A stretch of 64,000 bases of DNA, taken from assembly GCF_030817215.1 (NCBI RefSeq), contig NZ_JAUSZA010000001.1, positions 1 to 64,000 on the forward strand, written 5' to 3'. The stretch comes from Paenibacillus sp. V4I3 (GTDB taxonomy: Bacteria > Bacillota > Bacilli > Paenibacillales > NBRC-103111). The notes beneath the pieces were generated by a model. The model saw only the letters and a list, made by a program, of their open reading frames with translations, ran no database searches and was not told the DNA's origin. A program made the translations under genes and the position numbers. Shown here piece after piece: positions 7,644 to 16,076 of the stretch (positions are counted from its first letter, which is position 1; each line of letters starts with the position of its first letter).

Positions 7644-9212
7644 TTACTTCTCCGTATTCTTATTGCCTTCCCATACTAACAGTGAACAACACTCAACATG
7701 CACTGTGTGTGGGAACATATCCACAGGCGTCACTTCCACGACGCCGTAGCCCCCACCAACCAGCACGCGTAAGTCTCGCGCAAGTGTCGATGTGCTGCAC
7801 GACACATAGACGACGCGACGCGGCTGCAGCTTCAAGATTGTCGCAAGCAGAGCAGCGTCACAGCCCTTACGTGGCGGGTCCACCACGATCACTTCAGGAC
7901 GAACTCCCTGACGTGTCCACTCTGGGAGGACCACTTCCGCGGGGCCTGCTTCGAAATGCACGTTCGTCATGCCATTCAACTCGGCATTCTTCTTTGCATC
8001 CACGATTGCCTCTTCCACAATCTCAACGCCGTAGACATGTCCTGCACGCTGCGCTAGGAACAGGGAAATCGTGCCGATGCCGCAATAGGCATCGACGACA
8101 ACTTCATCTCCGGTCAACGCAGCATACTCCAAAGCCTTCCCGTACAAGACTTCCGTCTGAACGGGATTCACTTGAAAGAAGGATCGCGCGGAAATAGCAA
8201 ATTTCACATCACCGATATAGTCATATATGACCTCGCTGCCCCACAGGACGCGAGTCTCATCCCCAAAAATTACATTGGTCTGTTTCAAATTAATGTTATG
8301 GCAAATGCTCTTCACCATAGGCAAAGCCTCGCGAATATCAACAACCCACTCCTCAACGCGAGGAATCTCCGCGCCATTAGTTACCAAGACAACCATGATT
8401 TCGCCAGTGCGGAAACCGACCTTGACGACGACGTGGCGCAGTAGTCCGGTATCGCGCTCTTCATCATAAGCGCGAATACCTAGGCGCGCACCGATCTCTT
8501 TTACCCGAGAGACGACTTCGTCGTTAGCTTCATGTTGGATGAGGCACTCATCCATATCGATGATGCGATGGCTCCCTTGCGCATAGAATCCGCCGATAAG
8601 GCCGCCGCGCTCTTCCCCAAAAGGAACCTGAGCCTTGTTCCGGTAGCGCCATGGATCGGACATTCCAAGCGTGGGATGAACAACAATTCCTTCATCACTA
8701 ACGAACGTCTCTTCCGTTCGCCCAATTACACGCTCACCCGCCACCTGCAGCTTCCCAATCCGCTGCAAATTATCCACAACCTGCTGTCGCTTTACGCGGA
8801 GCTGGGCCTGATAGTTCAAATGCTGCAACTGACAACCGCCGCACTCTTCATAAATCCCACAGTCGGGGGCAACGCGTTCGGAGCTCATCTCAACCAAACG
8901 AAGCAGCCGCGCATACCCATACTGCTTCTTCACATGCTCCACCCGCACAATTGCACGCTCACCTGGCAATGCACCATCAACAAAAAGGGTAAAGCCGTTC
9001 ACACGGCCTACCCCTTCCCCATCATGGCTAATCCCAGTGATCTCAGTCTCGTATTGGTGTCCAATTTGCACTGGCAGATCCAACATCCAGGCCGGCGCCG
9101 CCTTATGCGTAGATTTTCCTGCTCTTTGATCCGCAAACCTCCCCACTCTGTTATCTTTCACTGTTCTTTTATCTTTACCTGACAAAGTGCCAGATTTACC
9201 TTTTGCTCTCAT
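7644..9212 (-). CDS. rlmCD: 23S rRNA (uracil-C5)-methyltransferase RlmCD/RlmD family
   Basis: 522 residues including a basic extension of about 40 residues before the TRAM domain (VQIGHQYETEITGISHDGEG onward, about residues 47-110). Then C-x5-C-x2-C (CGIYEECGGC), the ligand pattern for the iron-sulfur cluster, then the SAM fold: DAYCGIGTISLFLAQ, VVDPPRKGCD and the catalytic Cys in YVSCSTSTLARDL. Enzymes of this family methylate U747 and/or U1939 of 23S rRNA. A GAGGGA box precedes the ATG. Its GC content is visibly higher than that of the DNA on both sides, marking it as host chromosome between two acquired regions. Whether it has one or two target sites is not decidable here. Confidence 0.93.
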   Translation of the reverse strand: MRAKGKSGTLSGKDKRTVKDNRVGRFADQRAGKSTHKAAPAWMLDLPVQIGHQYETEITGISHDGEGVGRVNGFTLFVDGALPGERAIVRVEHVKKQYGYARLLRLVEMSSERVAPDCGIYEECGGCQLQHLNYQAQLRVKRQQVVDNLQRIGKLQVAGERVIGRTEETFVSDEGIVVHPTLGMSDPWRYRNKAQVPFGEERGGLIGGFYAQGSHRIIDMDECLIQHEANDEVVSRVKEIGARLGIRAYDEERDTGLLRHVVVKVGFRTGEIMVVLVTNGAEIPRVEEWVVDIREALPMVKSICHNINLKQTNVIFGDETRVLWGSEVIYDYIGDVKFAISARSFFQVNPVQTEVLYGKALEYAALTGDEVVVDAYCGIGTISLFLAQRAGHVYGVEIVEEAIVDAKKNAELNGMTNVHFEAGPAEVVLPEWTRQGVRPEVIVVDPPRKGCDAALLATILKLQPRRVVYVSCSTSTLARDLRVLVGGGYGVVEVTPVDMFPHTVHVECCSLLVWEGNKNTEK

Positions 9213-9459
9213 AAGTCCCTCACTTTAATTTATAACTATATTTAAACACAGCTTGTTCCCCATCAAATTAAATATCATCATCAACGTCTTAGATCGACTG
9301 ATCCAATTCATCAACTATGCCTTCCTAGTATACCAATCTACTTCGCTAGTAAACAGACTAATTATCAATACAGATAAAGTATATCAGTTATTTGATGAAT
9401 TACAAAAATGGCACTAACTTTTTTTACGTTAGGAAAAAGTGGCAGATATTGAAGTCTGA

Positions 9460-9756
9460 TTACTCAAAAATAACATCTATCATTTCGTGTAAAAGTTTTT
9501 TTATCCTTTTCTTTTTCTCAACAGATAAGATACATAGTATATCTTTATCTGATTTATACTCTTTATCAGTTTGTGCATTTGTTCCAAGCCATTCTAACAA
9601 CGAATCTTTAGGGATAAGAATTCTATTACGTACTCGAACAAAAGGAAAACCCTCTTGTCTTATTCGAACCATACTATAAACAGTATCGCGACTAACACCA
9701 ATTAATTTGGATGCTTCAGCTACATCCAACATTCTTTTGGGTATATTTGCTTCCAT
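9460..9756 (-). CDS. Excisionase/MerR-type helix-turn-helix protein
   Basis: 98 residues with GGAGGAG before the ATG. The N-terminal 50 residues are an excisionase-family HTH (LDVAEASKLIGVSRDTVYSM followed by FPFVRVRNRILIPKDSLLEW). The C-terminal 40 residues are Lys-rich and helical. Such proteins bind DNA near mobile-element ends or act as small regulators. It is the first gene past rlmCD, so it is either the outermost cargo of the Tn7-like element or part of an older insertion. Confidence 0.75.
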   Translation of the reverse strand: MEANIPKRMLDVAEASKLIGVSRDTVYSMVRIRQEGFPFVRVRNRILIPKDSLLEWLGTNAQTDKEYKSDKDILCILSVEKKKRIKKLLHEMIDVIFE

Positions 9757-9950
9757 TTTACTCCTCCATAACTACATTTATTGAACTTCGAAATATCACC
9801 ACGTTATTAAGTTATTTACACTTTTATACTTCACTAGACAATATATAATAATTAATTTTCACTTCTGCTAAAAGCTGAATTGTACGTATATAGATAGGTC
9901 AAACAGGTGTCCGAAATCCTTCCTTCGCATGTTAAAAAGTAGTTACTAAA

Positions 9951-10313
9951 TTATCCCCCCTCTTTCCAAATCCCATTTAATTCTTCAATCTTCCACTCAA
10001 GTTTACGCATATATTCAATCATTTCATGCAGTGTATTTTTTGTAACAAATCCGGGTATCATCTTCTTTTCTAATTCGATCTTCTTTTCATAAACAAAGCT
10101 TTCCTTAGCAAGTAAAGTGCAGCGAGTGTTTTTGAACTTAATAACTACTTCTAAAAATTGCCTCCAGCACTCTAACTGTTTATGTAATTGAATTAAGTGA
10201 TAGAAATGATCACAGTTTGATGTAAAAGGATAGTCGTAATATTTTTTATTTCTTTCTATATTTAATTTAAGTGTGCTAATCTTTTTCTCTATGTAACTAA
10301 TTAATTCATCCAT
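9951..10313 (-). CDS. Hypothetical helical protein
   Basis: About 120 residues from the ATG at 10313 (MDELISYIEKKI), which sits 7 bases after AGGAGG, so an upstream in-frame ATG is less likely. Sequence is Lys/Glu/Leu-rich and mostly helical, with two Cys in the middle (SNCDHFYHL, LECWRQFL). No recognised domain. Probably transposon cargo, transcribed divergently from the XRE regulator. Confidence 0.55.
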   Translation of the reverse strand: MDELISYIEKKISTLKLNIERNKKYYDYPFTSNCDHFYHLIQLHKQLECWRQFLEVVIKFKNTRCTLLAKESFVYEKKIELEKKMIPGFVTKNTLHEMIEYMRKLEWKIEELNGIWKEGG

Positions 10314-10464
10314 TAAAGCCTCCTTATTAATTAAATTTAGCTTATGATTGCCTAACCAATTCAAGAATCATATAATACTTATTTGCATTAATTAAACAAT
10401 ACTTATAAACCCATTACTTCATCCGTATCCCTTATCTAAACTTTATATAAAGGTGGGATACTAA

Positions 10465-10815
10465 ATGTCAACTTTACTTATTCGTTTAGGTGAATCTATT
10501 CGTGAACTAAGGAAGCTAAAAGGTTTCTCACAAGAAGAGTTAGGTGAAAAATCTGGATTTCATTTTACCTACATTGGCGGATTAGAGCGGGGCGAACGCA
10601 ATATATCATTAAGTAATCTCGAGAAAGTCGCTGATTGTCTTTCCGTTAATCTCTCAGATATATTAAAGTCCGCAGAATTAAATGATCTAAGCTTGCTTTC
10701 TTCTGAGCATGAAGCAGCGACGAATGAAATTATGAATGCACTAAAGAAGCTTGAAGTCAACGAAGTACTTATGTTTCAAAGTATTATTCGTGAGGTATTG
10801 AAAGTATATAAATAA
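10465..10815 (+). CDS. XRE-family transcriptional regulator
   Basis: 116 residues with AAAGGTGG before the ATG. Residues 5-65 form a classic Cro/C1-type HTH: IRELRKLKGFSQEELGEKSG then FTYIGGLERGERNISLSNLE KVADCLSV. The C-terminal 45 residues are helical and may dimerise. Single-domain XRE proteins of this size are common in mobile elements where they control element genes. It diverges from the 9951-10313 gene and points toward the tnsD-like gene. Confidence 0.85.
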   Translation: MSTLLIRLGESIRELRKLKGFSQEELGEKSGFHFTYIGGLERGERNISLSNLEKVADCLSVNLSDILKSAELNDLSLLSSEHEAATNEIMNALKKLEVNEVLMFQSIIREVLKVYK

Positions 10816-10831
10816 GTCAGAATTGGTGAAT

Positions 10832-11197
10832 TCAACTGCAATTATTATTGTCAGCAACAATAATTGTACGTTGAATTTTTCTTTTTTTTACCTTTAGATG
10901 GTTCTGTTTTAAAATTTGTATTTTCGTATGATACTCCTCAACTTCCTCTTGTGTCATCGTATCATCCTCTTTCAATAAGTAAGCAAAGCAGTACTTCCAG
11001 TCTTCTAATTTTAATAAAATCCTCTCAATTGAGAGTGGCTCGTAGAGAACTTCCACAAGCTTTCGATCCACGCAGTTTTCTGGACTAAACAACTGTTTTT
11101 TTAAGGCAAATTGACATGTGTAGTAATTATCTTTAAATAAGAAACCTTTGTTTGTGATAATTGCTTCATCACAGAGCATGTACTCTACTTGTTCCAT
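10832..11197 (-). CDS. Free-standing protein resembling the TnsB C-terminal (Mu-C beta-barrel) region
   Basis: About 121 residues from ATG 11197 behind GAGGGAG; the frame extends further upstream without a better start. The sequence (AIITNKGFLFKDNYYTCQFA ... VEVLYEPLSIERILLKLEDW then FAYLL, then a QEEVEEYHTKIQ helix) follows the same order as the C-terminal part of the resident TnsB (AKVTRFGFELKANTKLYYAC ... IEISYDPRDCSAILIRLKSG then VYCFL, then LSFDDAKAMFEYRTQQYK). It has no DDE core. Either it is the tail of a second, deleted transposase or a solo domain with a role of its own. The alignment was made by eye. Confidence 0.55.
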   Translation of the reverse strand: MEQVEYMLCDEAIITNKGFLFKDNYYTCQFALKKQLFSPENCVDRKLVEVLYEPLSIERILLKLEDWKYCFAYLLKEDDTMTQEEVEEYHTKIQILKQNHLKVKKRKIQRTIIVADNNNCS

Positions 11198-11341
11198 ATA
11201 CTTTACATCTCCCTCTATTAAACTATTAGATCGATTTAATATAATTATTCCCAAAAATGCAGCAATAAATACTTATATACATTATAAAAACAATACTTTT
11301 TAATTACTAAAATTCTTAATTTATAGAGGCAGGTGTACAAA

Positions 11342-13201
11342 TTGGATACTCTTATTTATTTTCCTATTTTGTATCCGAATGAAGACTTGAGAAGTATAAT
11401 CATCAGATATCATAGAGACTCAATAAATGGAGTGTTTCTCCACTCAAAGTTTGAATTGTTCTCGGTAAATACATTTAAAAACGAAGATGTACTACCAAGA
11501 AACATGGAATTACTTTTCCAAAAATTATGTTTCTCTTATGATGAAAAACAACACTTCATTGACAATCATACTTATCTCCCCTTCATCAAGCCATTTATAA
11601 CTATTAAAGAATTTAGTAAAATCTTAACCAATCCATCTTTAAGATGTAACTACTCCATTAATAACTTAGTCAATCCAATAATAAGATATTGTCCAATGTG
11701 TATATGGGAAGATGAAAAAATTTATAAAGAAATATATGTTCATCGTTCCCATCAATTATATTTTCTTTCCTCTTGCCCAACTCATCACATTTCACTTATA
11801 ACGAACTGCCGCGAATGTGATGTGCCTTTTGCAGAGAAATGGAATCAGAAGTTAATTTCACTTCCACAATGCAGTAATAATCATCCCGTATCACACTCTG
11901 AACACTCCCAAACTGATGTACAAGTATTAAATATATATGATTCGCTAATTAAAATTTCTAAGCGTTCCTCAACTCTGCATGCAGAAGAAATACTCAATAG
12001 ACTGCTTACATACGCTGGTTTAAAAGAATACTTACATTTCAAAGGAGCTGTTCATAAAAGGCTCTTGTTAAACGATCTATTTTCTTTTTATGGTGAAGAT
12101 GTTTATTCCATACTAGGAATTACGCGAGAATTAGTTAATTCACAATATTTTTTGACTGAATTTATGACTATCAATCAAATGGCAAAGTACATACCTTTCT
12201 ATATTTCAATCATTTTGTTTTTCGCGCAGACAATTAATGAATTCCTAGATACAACGGTAGCCTACTCCTATCCTTTACCATTTGGTTGTGGGCCATGGCC
12301 ATGTGTAAACAGAATATGCCCCCAGCATGGACCTGAAACTATTACTTTTTGTAAACGGTATATACATGATTATGTTTCTGGATCATTTACATGTCCTGTT
12401 TGTGGAATGAGTTACTTTAGACAAAGCAAATATGGAGTTGAAAATGAGGGGGATTACTCGATTGATGACATGGGCTTCTTATGGAAAAACACCGTCGACA
12501 AGCTGTATAGTAGTGGGCATTCAATAACTCAAATAATAGAGGTTGTACAGTCTAAAAGACATACAATTTCAAAGCATCTAGATACAAAGCACAAGTCGTT
12601 ATATATAAAATTCAACAGGTTTTCTGAGGATTATGAGCAAAAAAAAATTGACCTCCTTAAACAAGATCTTGTAAAGTTACTTGATCTACAAAAAGGTCTA
12701 AACAGAAAACAGATTAGAGAAAGTTTGGGTCATAGGGGCTATAATCTTCTAATGAAACACGAAAAAATTTGGATGGAATTAATTTTACCTAGTCGGAAAG
12801 ATCGGAAAGACCGCCCCAACCAGCTTAATTTTGACTCTCTCGACAATGAGCTTCTTATAAAAGTCCAAAATTTACATCATACTATTCTAATTGAAAATCC
12901 GATGCGTTCAATATCAAAGCATTCAATAATTAGAAGACTTTCAAAAAATGATCAATGGAGGCTACTATCAACCGAAAAAAAGAGATCTAAACTTCCTAAA
13001 ACAATTAAATACCTAGATGGTATCTTCGAAGCGAAGGAGGACTACCAAAAAAGAATATTCCCTAAAGTTGTTGAAAAAGTGAAAAATTCAGGAAAAACAC
13101 TGACAGTTAATTCAATCAGAAGATATAGTAAAGCATATAAAAATTGCTCACCTCATTTAGAAGAGTGGCTTAAAGCTCAAATATTGAACATACCCTCGTA
13201 G
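11342..13201 (+). CDS. tnsD: TnsD/TniQ-family target-selection protein
   Basis: About 619 residues; Tn7 TnsD is 508. The TTG at 11342 is preferred over the GTG at 11333 because AGAGGCAGG lies 8-12 bases before it but only 3 before the GTG. N-terminal TniQ pattern: a YFPILYPNEDLRSIIIRYH start, then zinc motifs YCPMC ... H(R)SH ... SCPTHH ... NCREC around residues 120-165, and a second set CPQHG ... CPVCG around residues 325-360. The C-terminal 250 residues contain repeated helical DNA-binding-like segments (IREXLGHRGYNLL). In Tn7, TnsD binds a fixed attachment site and recruits TnsC. Here it is transcribed toward the tniQ-tnsC-tnsB-tnsA operon. Confidence 0.85.
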   Translation: MDTLIYFPILYPNEDLRSIIIRYHRDSINGVFLHSKFELFSVNTFKNEDVLPRNMELLFQKLCFSYDEKQHFIDNHTYLPFIKPFITIKEFSKILTNPSLRCNYSINNLVNPIIRYCPMCIWEDEKIYKEIYVHRSHQLYFLSSCPTHHISLITNCRECDVPFAEKWNQKLISLPQCSNNHPVSHSEHSQTDVQVLNIYDSLIKISKRSSTLHAEEILNRLLTYAGLKEYLHFKGAVHKRLLLNDLFSFYGEDVYSILGITRELVNSQYFLTEFMTINQMAKYIPFYISIILFFAQTINEFLDTTVAYSYPLPFGCGPWPCVNRICPQHGPETITFCKRYIHDYVSGSFTCPVCGMSYFRQSKYGVENEGDYSIDDMGFLWKNTVDKLYSSGHSITQIIEVVQSKRHTISKHLDTKHKSLYIKFNRFSEDYEQKKIDLLKQDLVKLLDLQKGLNRKQIRESLGHRGYNLLMKHEKIWMELILPSRKDRKDRPNQLNFDSLDNELLIKVQNLHHTILIENPMRSISKHSIIRRLSKNDQWRLLSTEKKRSKLPKTIKYLDGIFEAKEDYQKRIFPKVVEKVKNSGKTLTVNSIRRYSKAYKNCSPHLEEWLKAQILNIPS

Positions 13202-13270
13202 CATAACAATTATTCAGAAGTTCCCTCCTCAAACTATCTACAGACGTTTTAATCTTGTATCCAAAATACA

Positions 13271-13314
13271 GAGAGACAGGTAATGACATTAACGTGTGTC
13301 ATCACTTGTCCCTG
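13271..13314. terminator. Shared hairpin between convergent tnsD and tniQ
   Basis: Imperfect inverted repeat: AGAGACAGGTAATGACA pairs with TGTCATCACTTGTCCCT around an ATTAACGTG loop (about 13 of 17 pairs). It lies between the stops of the two convergent TniQ-family genes, where a bidirectional terminator is expected. Confidence 0.5.
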
Positions 13315-13366
13315 TTTGATATCACTATATAGATATTCTAACAATTACATGTTAGCTAATGCATTA

Positions 13367-14323
13367 TTATGCCACCTTTTGAACTTCCTGAATCATACCA
13401 ATTACTGATCCAAATAGGAATCTAATAAACAACACATGTTTTAAAGGATGATTATAGTTTTTATTAAATAAATGCTGGATCCAATTTATATGAGATATGT
13501 CACACTGCAGTAGTGCAAGAGTAGATTTTGAGTAGAAATTCATAAAATCATTCGTTAAATCTCTTTGTTTCAATCTTCCATTCAATGAGCTATAAGTAGT
13601 TTTACTTAAATATTCTTTGTATAGCTGCCTAAAAGAACATCGCTGACCAACAATATCATAACTTTTAAACAAATATGCAATATCCTTGCTAATGCTAATC
13701 AATTGCAATTGTGCCCTGTATTCATCTAACGAAATTATCTGACTAGCTCTATCCCACGAAAGATCACAGCCACAAGTGCAATAGCGCGGTAAAATCAATA
13801 AGATATTGTGTGTCTCAAACTTTAAATTACAACTTGGGCAACTATTCTTTAATCTTTTGCAATGCGTTGGACAATATAGCATTCCAGGAACTTGATGCAG
13901 CCTATGCCAGTATGGAAATCCGTATTCTAAGTCATCCTCCTTAATACAATCGGGACAATAATTTAGAACAGATGTCCAAAATTTATTTTTTATCCCTAAG
14001 ATAAAATGTGGTCTATATATTAATGTTCCTTCAATCATTTTAAAAATATTTTCCGACTGCCCCTTATCTAGAAAAGGATGAAAAAAGGGATAAATCGTGT
14101 GTAGCCCAATAATACTTTCGATGCTAATATCCCAATTTTTTTTATTACAAGTCGTGACAAAATTATTGAGACGGGACGGGAAATGGCAGTTAATTTCAGT
14201 GTGAGCAACCCCAAAAAGGTCCTTTAAAGACTGGAGGATTGACTCATTGCTGCTTTCATTATGGTACCGAGCACAACAGCTATAGAATAATTCATCAGGC
14301 AGTAATTCTGGAAAAAAAATCAT
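13367..14323 (-). CDS. tniQ: Small TniQ-family protein
   Basis: 318 residues. It starts with the family N-terminus (FFPELLPDELFYSCCARYHN) and carries the zinc-binding core YCPDC ... PYWHRLHQVPGMLYCPTHC ... SCPSC (about residues 135-185), followed by RYCTCGCDLS. TniQ proteins connect a target-recognition module to TnsC. The gene follows tnsC with a 4-bp gap and a GGTGAGGAG ribosome site, so it is the last gene of the tnsABC-tniQ operon. Short TniQ proteins like this are the kind recruited by CRISPR effectors in CRISPR-associated transposons, but no cas gene is visible here. Confidence 0.9.
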   Translation of the reverse strand: MIFFPELLPDELFYSCCARYHNESSNESILQSLKDLFGVAHTEINCHFPSRLNNFVTTCNKKNWDISIESIIGLHTIYPFFHPFLDKGQSENIFKMIEGTLIYRPHFILGIKNKFWTSVLNYCPDCIKEDDLEYGFPYWHRLHQVPGMLYCPTHCKRLKNSCPSCNLKFETHNILLILPRYCTCGCDLSWDRASQIISLDEYRAQLQLISISKDIAYLFKSYDIVGQRCSFRQLYKEYLSKTTYSSLNGRLKQRDLTNDFMNFYSKSTLALLQCDISHINWIQHLFNKNYNHPLKHVLFIRFLFGSVIGMIQEVQKVA

Positions 14324-14327
14324 CTCC

Positions 14328-16076
14328 TCACCTTATCCTATAGTAAAATTCAATTGGATCTTTGATTAAGCCTGCATCACTTAAAGATTCTTCAACCGAC
14401 TTCTTATTCTGATTACCAATTTTTACAATATAACGAATATCGGATGTTTCAAGAAGCGGTAGCTCAGTATTTGATTTATTTAATTTCGGGAATTGAGTGA
14501 CGTTATTTTTTTTCTGGCTACGGTTTACAACATTCGATTTGTCCATAACCATCTGTGCAACTTGTTGATACATAGCATCTAATTGTCCCATACCACTACT
14601 TGCTTCAAATACTTTGTGAGCAATCGACTCTGCCAATTCAGGACTATTCGTCATTTTAAGTCCAAACTGTATCAAATCTTCAAGGATCTGAGTACTATTT
14701 TTTTGTTGAATCGCACGGTCATGCTCCTGAGCGAGCTTACCATGAACATATATACGATGAGTTGCCTCTTTCAAATACTCATTGAACTCAGTCCAATCTG
14801 GTTTAATATCTTCAAATTCAATCAGAGCAGCGGATTCCCCCATCCTAACTCTCTCAAAAATTGGTTGAAGAAGCTTCAAGCTTTTGTTTGCTACGGATTC
14901 AATAAGCTTTTCGGTAATGCGCTCAATGCCGTTTATTATTGCTTGGCATTGAACATGCATAAACAGTTTAACTGCAATATCAGGAATTCCAACACTATGA
15001 TGATACATCGCTTTTTTAAAACTTATATCTATAGGAACATATTTTAGCGTATATTGATGCTCCCATAGAGCTTCAATGAAATCATCCCATTCTGTTTTTA
15101 TATCTTCTTCTTCCGTCTCTCCCTCTATCATCCGATCTGTTATATTTTCAATATAGCTATCGGGGATTGCTCTCCTTGTATTAGCCAGAGATTTATTAAA
15201 TAGATATAAGGACTTAAACGTCCCCACAATAACGACAGGAATGCCTATTGTGTTGGTTAACTCTGTAATAAATTCAATCATTCTTTCGTCACCGCCAGAA
15301 TGTGCGCGGTGCACCTTTTGAATTTCATCTATTAATAAAACTCCGAGGTTAATTTCATAGGCGACTTTAACCATTCTCGCCGCCAGCACCTCGATTGTTC
15401 CCCCTTTTTCTGCGTATTTTTCATAATATTTAGAGCCAGGGCCTAAAGCCTTATCTACCGCCGTGAAAAAATTCCTGCTTAATTGACCAACTGATTTACT
15501 ACTTGGGCATTCTATATGTAGCCAAACAACCTGAGTTCTGGTTAATTGTCGTCCTTTATATGATTTATGATGGATTACCTGCGGGAATAACTGTAAAATC
15601 CTCTTATTCGTAATGGTCTTACCCATGCCACTAAGGCCAATATCTGCAAATCCTTCAGCGGTATGATTCACCCCGGCAATATTTCTGCCCTTATCATCAA
15701 TTCCACCCTTAAGCACTTTATCCAAACCGAGCACATATTGTCTGTTAAAGATTGGTGAGAATGGATTTCTAGATTGATATCCTATCTTTATCATATTGTA
15801 AAATTGACGATATCGATAAAAATGTGAAGATAGCGGGAGCCAAAAGCTCTTACGAACTTGTTGAACCAAGGCCAACCGATCTTCGATATCAACCTTTGAT
15901 AAATCACCTTTAAATTTAGGTGTACTATAGAGCACCTCAAACAGCTCATCTCCACTTAAACGATCTGGTAATGCTTCAATATAGGGGTGTCCTTGATTTT
16001 CCGGGACTACCTGCTCTTTATATACTGCATCATAGTGGTAACCTGTAAGATAAACTTCGTCTTCATGATTATTCAT
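14328..16076 (-). CDS. tnsC: TnsC-type AAA+ ATPase, transposition regulator
   Basis: 582 residues (Tn7 TnsC 555). Walker A GLSGMGKT at residues 147-154 and Walker B LGVLLIDE with Asp250/Glu251, followed by IPVVIVGT (sensor I region). In Tn7-like elements TnsC forms ATP-dependent filaments on target DNA and passes target information from TniQ/TnsD to TnsA-TnsB. Its ATG overlaps the tnsB stop as ATGA, implying translational coupling. The C-terminal 150 residues are variable and probably contact the transposase or TniQ. Confidence 0.92.
   Translation of the reverse strand: MNNHEDEVYLTGYHYDAVYKEQVVPENQGHPYIEALPDRLSGDELFEVLYSTPKFKGDLSKVDIEDRLALVQQVRKSFWLPLSSHFYRYRQFYNMIKIGYQSRNPFSPIFNRQYVLGLDKVLKGGIDDKGRNIAGVNHTAEGFADIGLSGMGKTITNKRILQLFPQVIHHKSYKGRQLTRTQVVWLHIECPSSKSVGQLSRNFFTAVDKALGPGSKYYEKYAEKGGTIEVLAARMVKVAYEINLGVLLIDEIQKVHRAHSGGDERMIEFITELTNTIGIPVVIVGTFKSLYLFNKSLANTRRAIPDSYIENITDRMIEGETEEEDIKTEWDDFIEALWEHQYTLKYVPIDISFKKAMYHHSVGIPDIAVKLFMHVQCQAIINGIERITEKLIESVANKSLKLLQPIFERVRMGESAALIEFEDIKPDWTEFNEYLKEATHRIYVHGKLAQEHDRAIQQKNSTQILEDLIQFGLKMTNSPELAESIAHKVFEASSGMGQLDAMYQQVAQMVMDKSNVVNRSQKKNNVTQFPKLNKSNTELPLLETSDIRYIVKIGNQNKKSVEESLSDAGLIKDPIEFYYRIR

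Noticed and set aside
7460..8197. 245-codon plus-strand frame opposite rlmCD
   Set aside because: Entirely antisense to a confidently identified gene, with Arg/Ser/His-rich composition typical of shadow frames.
9254..9280. TGTTCCCCATCAAATTAA as a possible transposon left terminus
   Set aside because: It shares TGTT and CAAATT with the right end at the same spacing, but no further TnsB-type sites follow and the preceding bases do not match the GGTGT duplication.
9903..9910. ACAGGTGT matching the right-end junction
   Set aside because: Same orientation as the right end rather than inverted, and no TnsB sites beside it; taken as chance.
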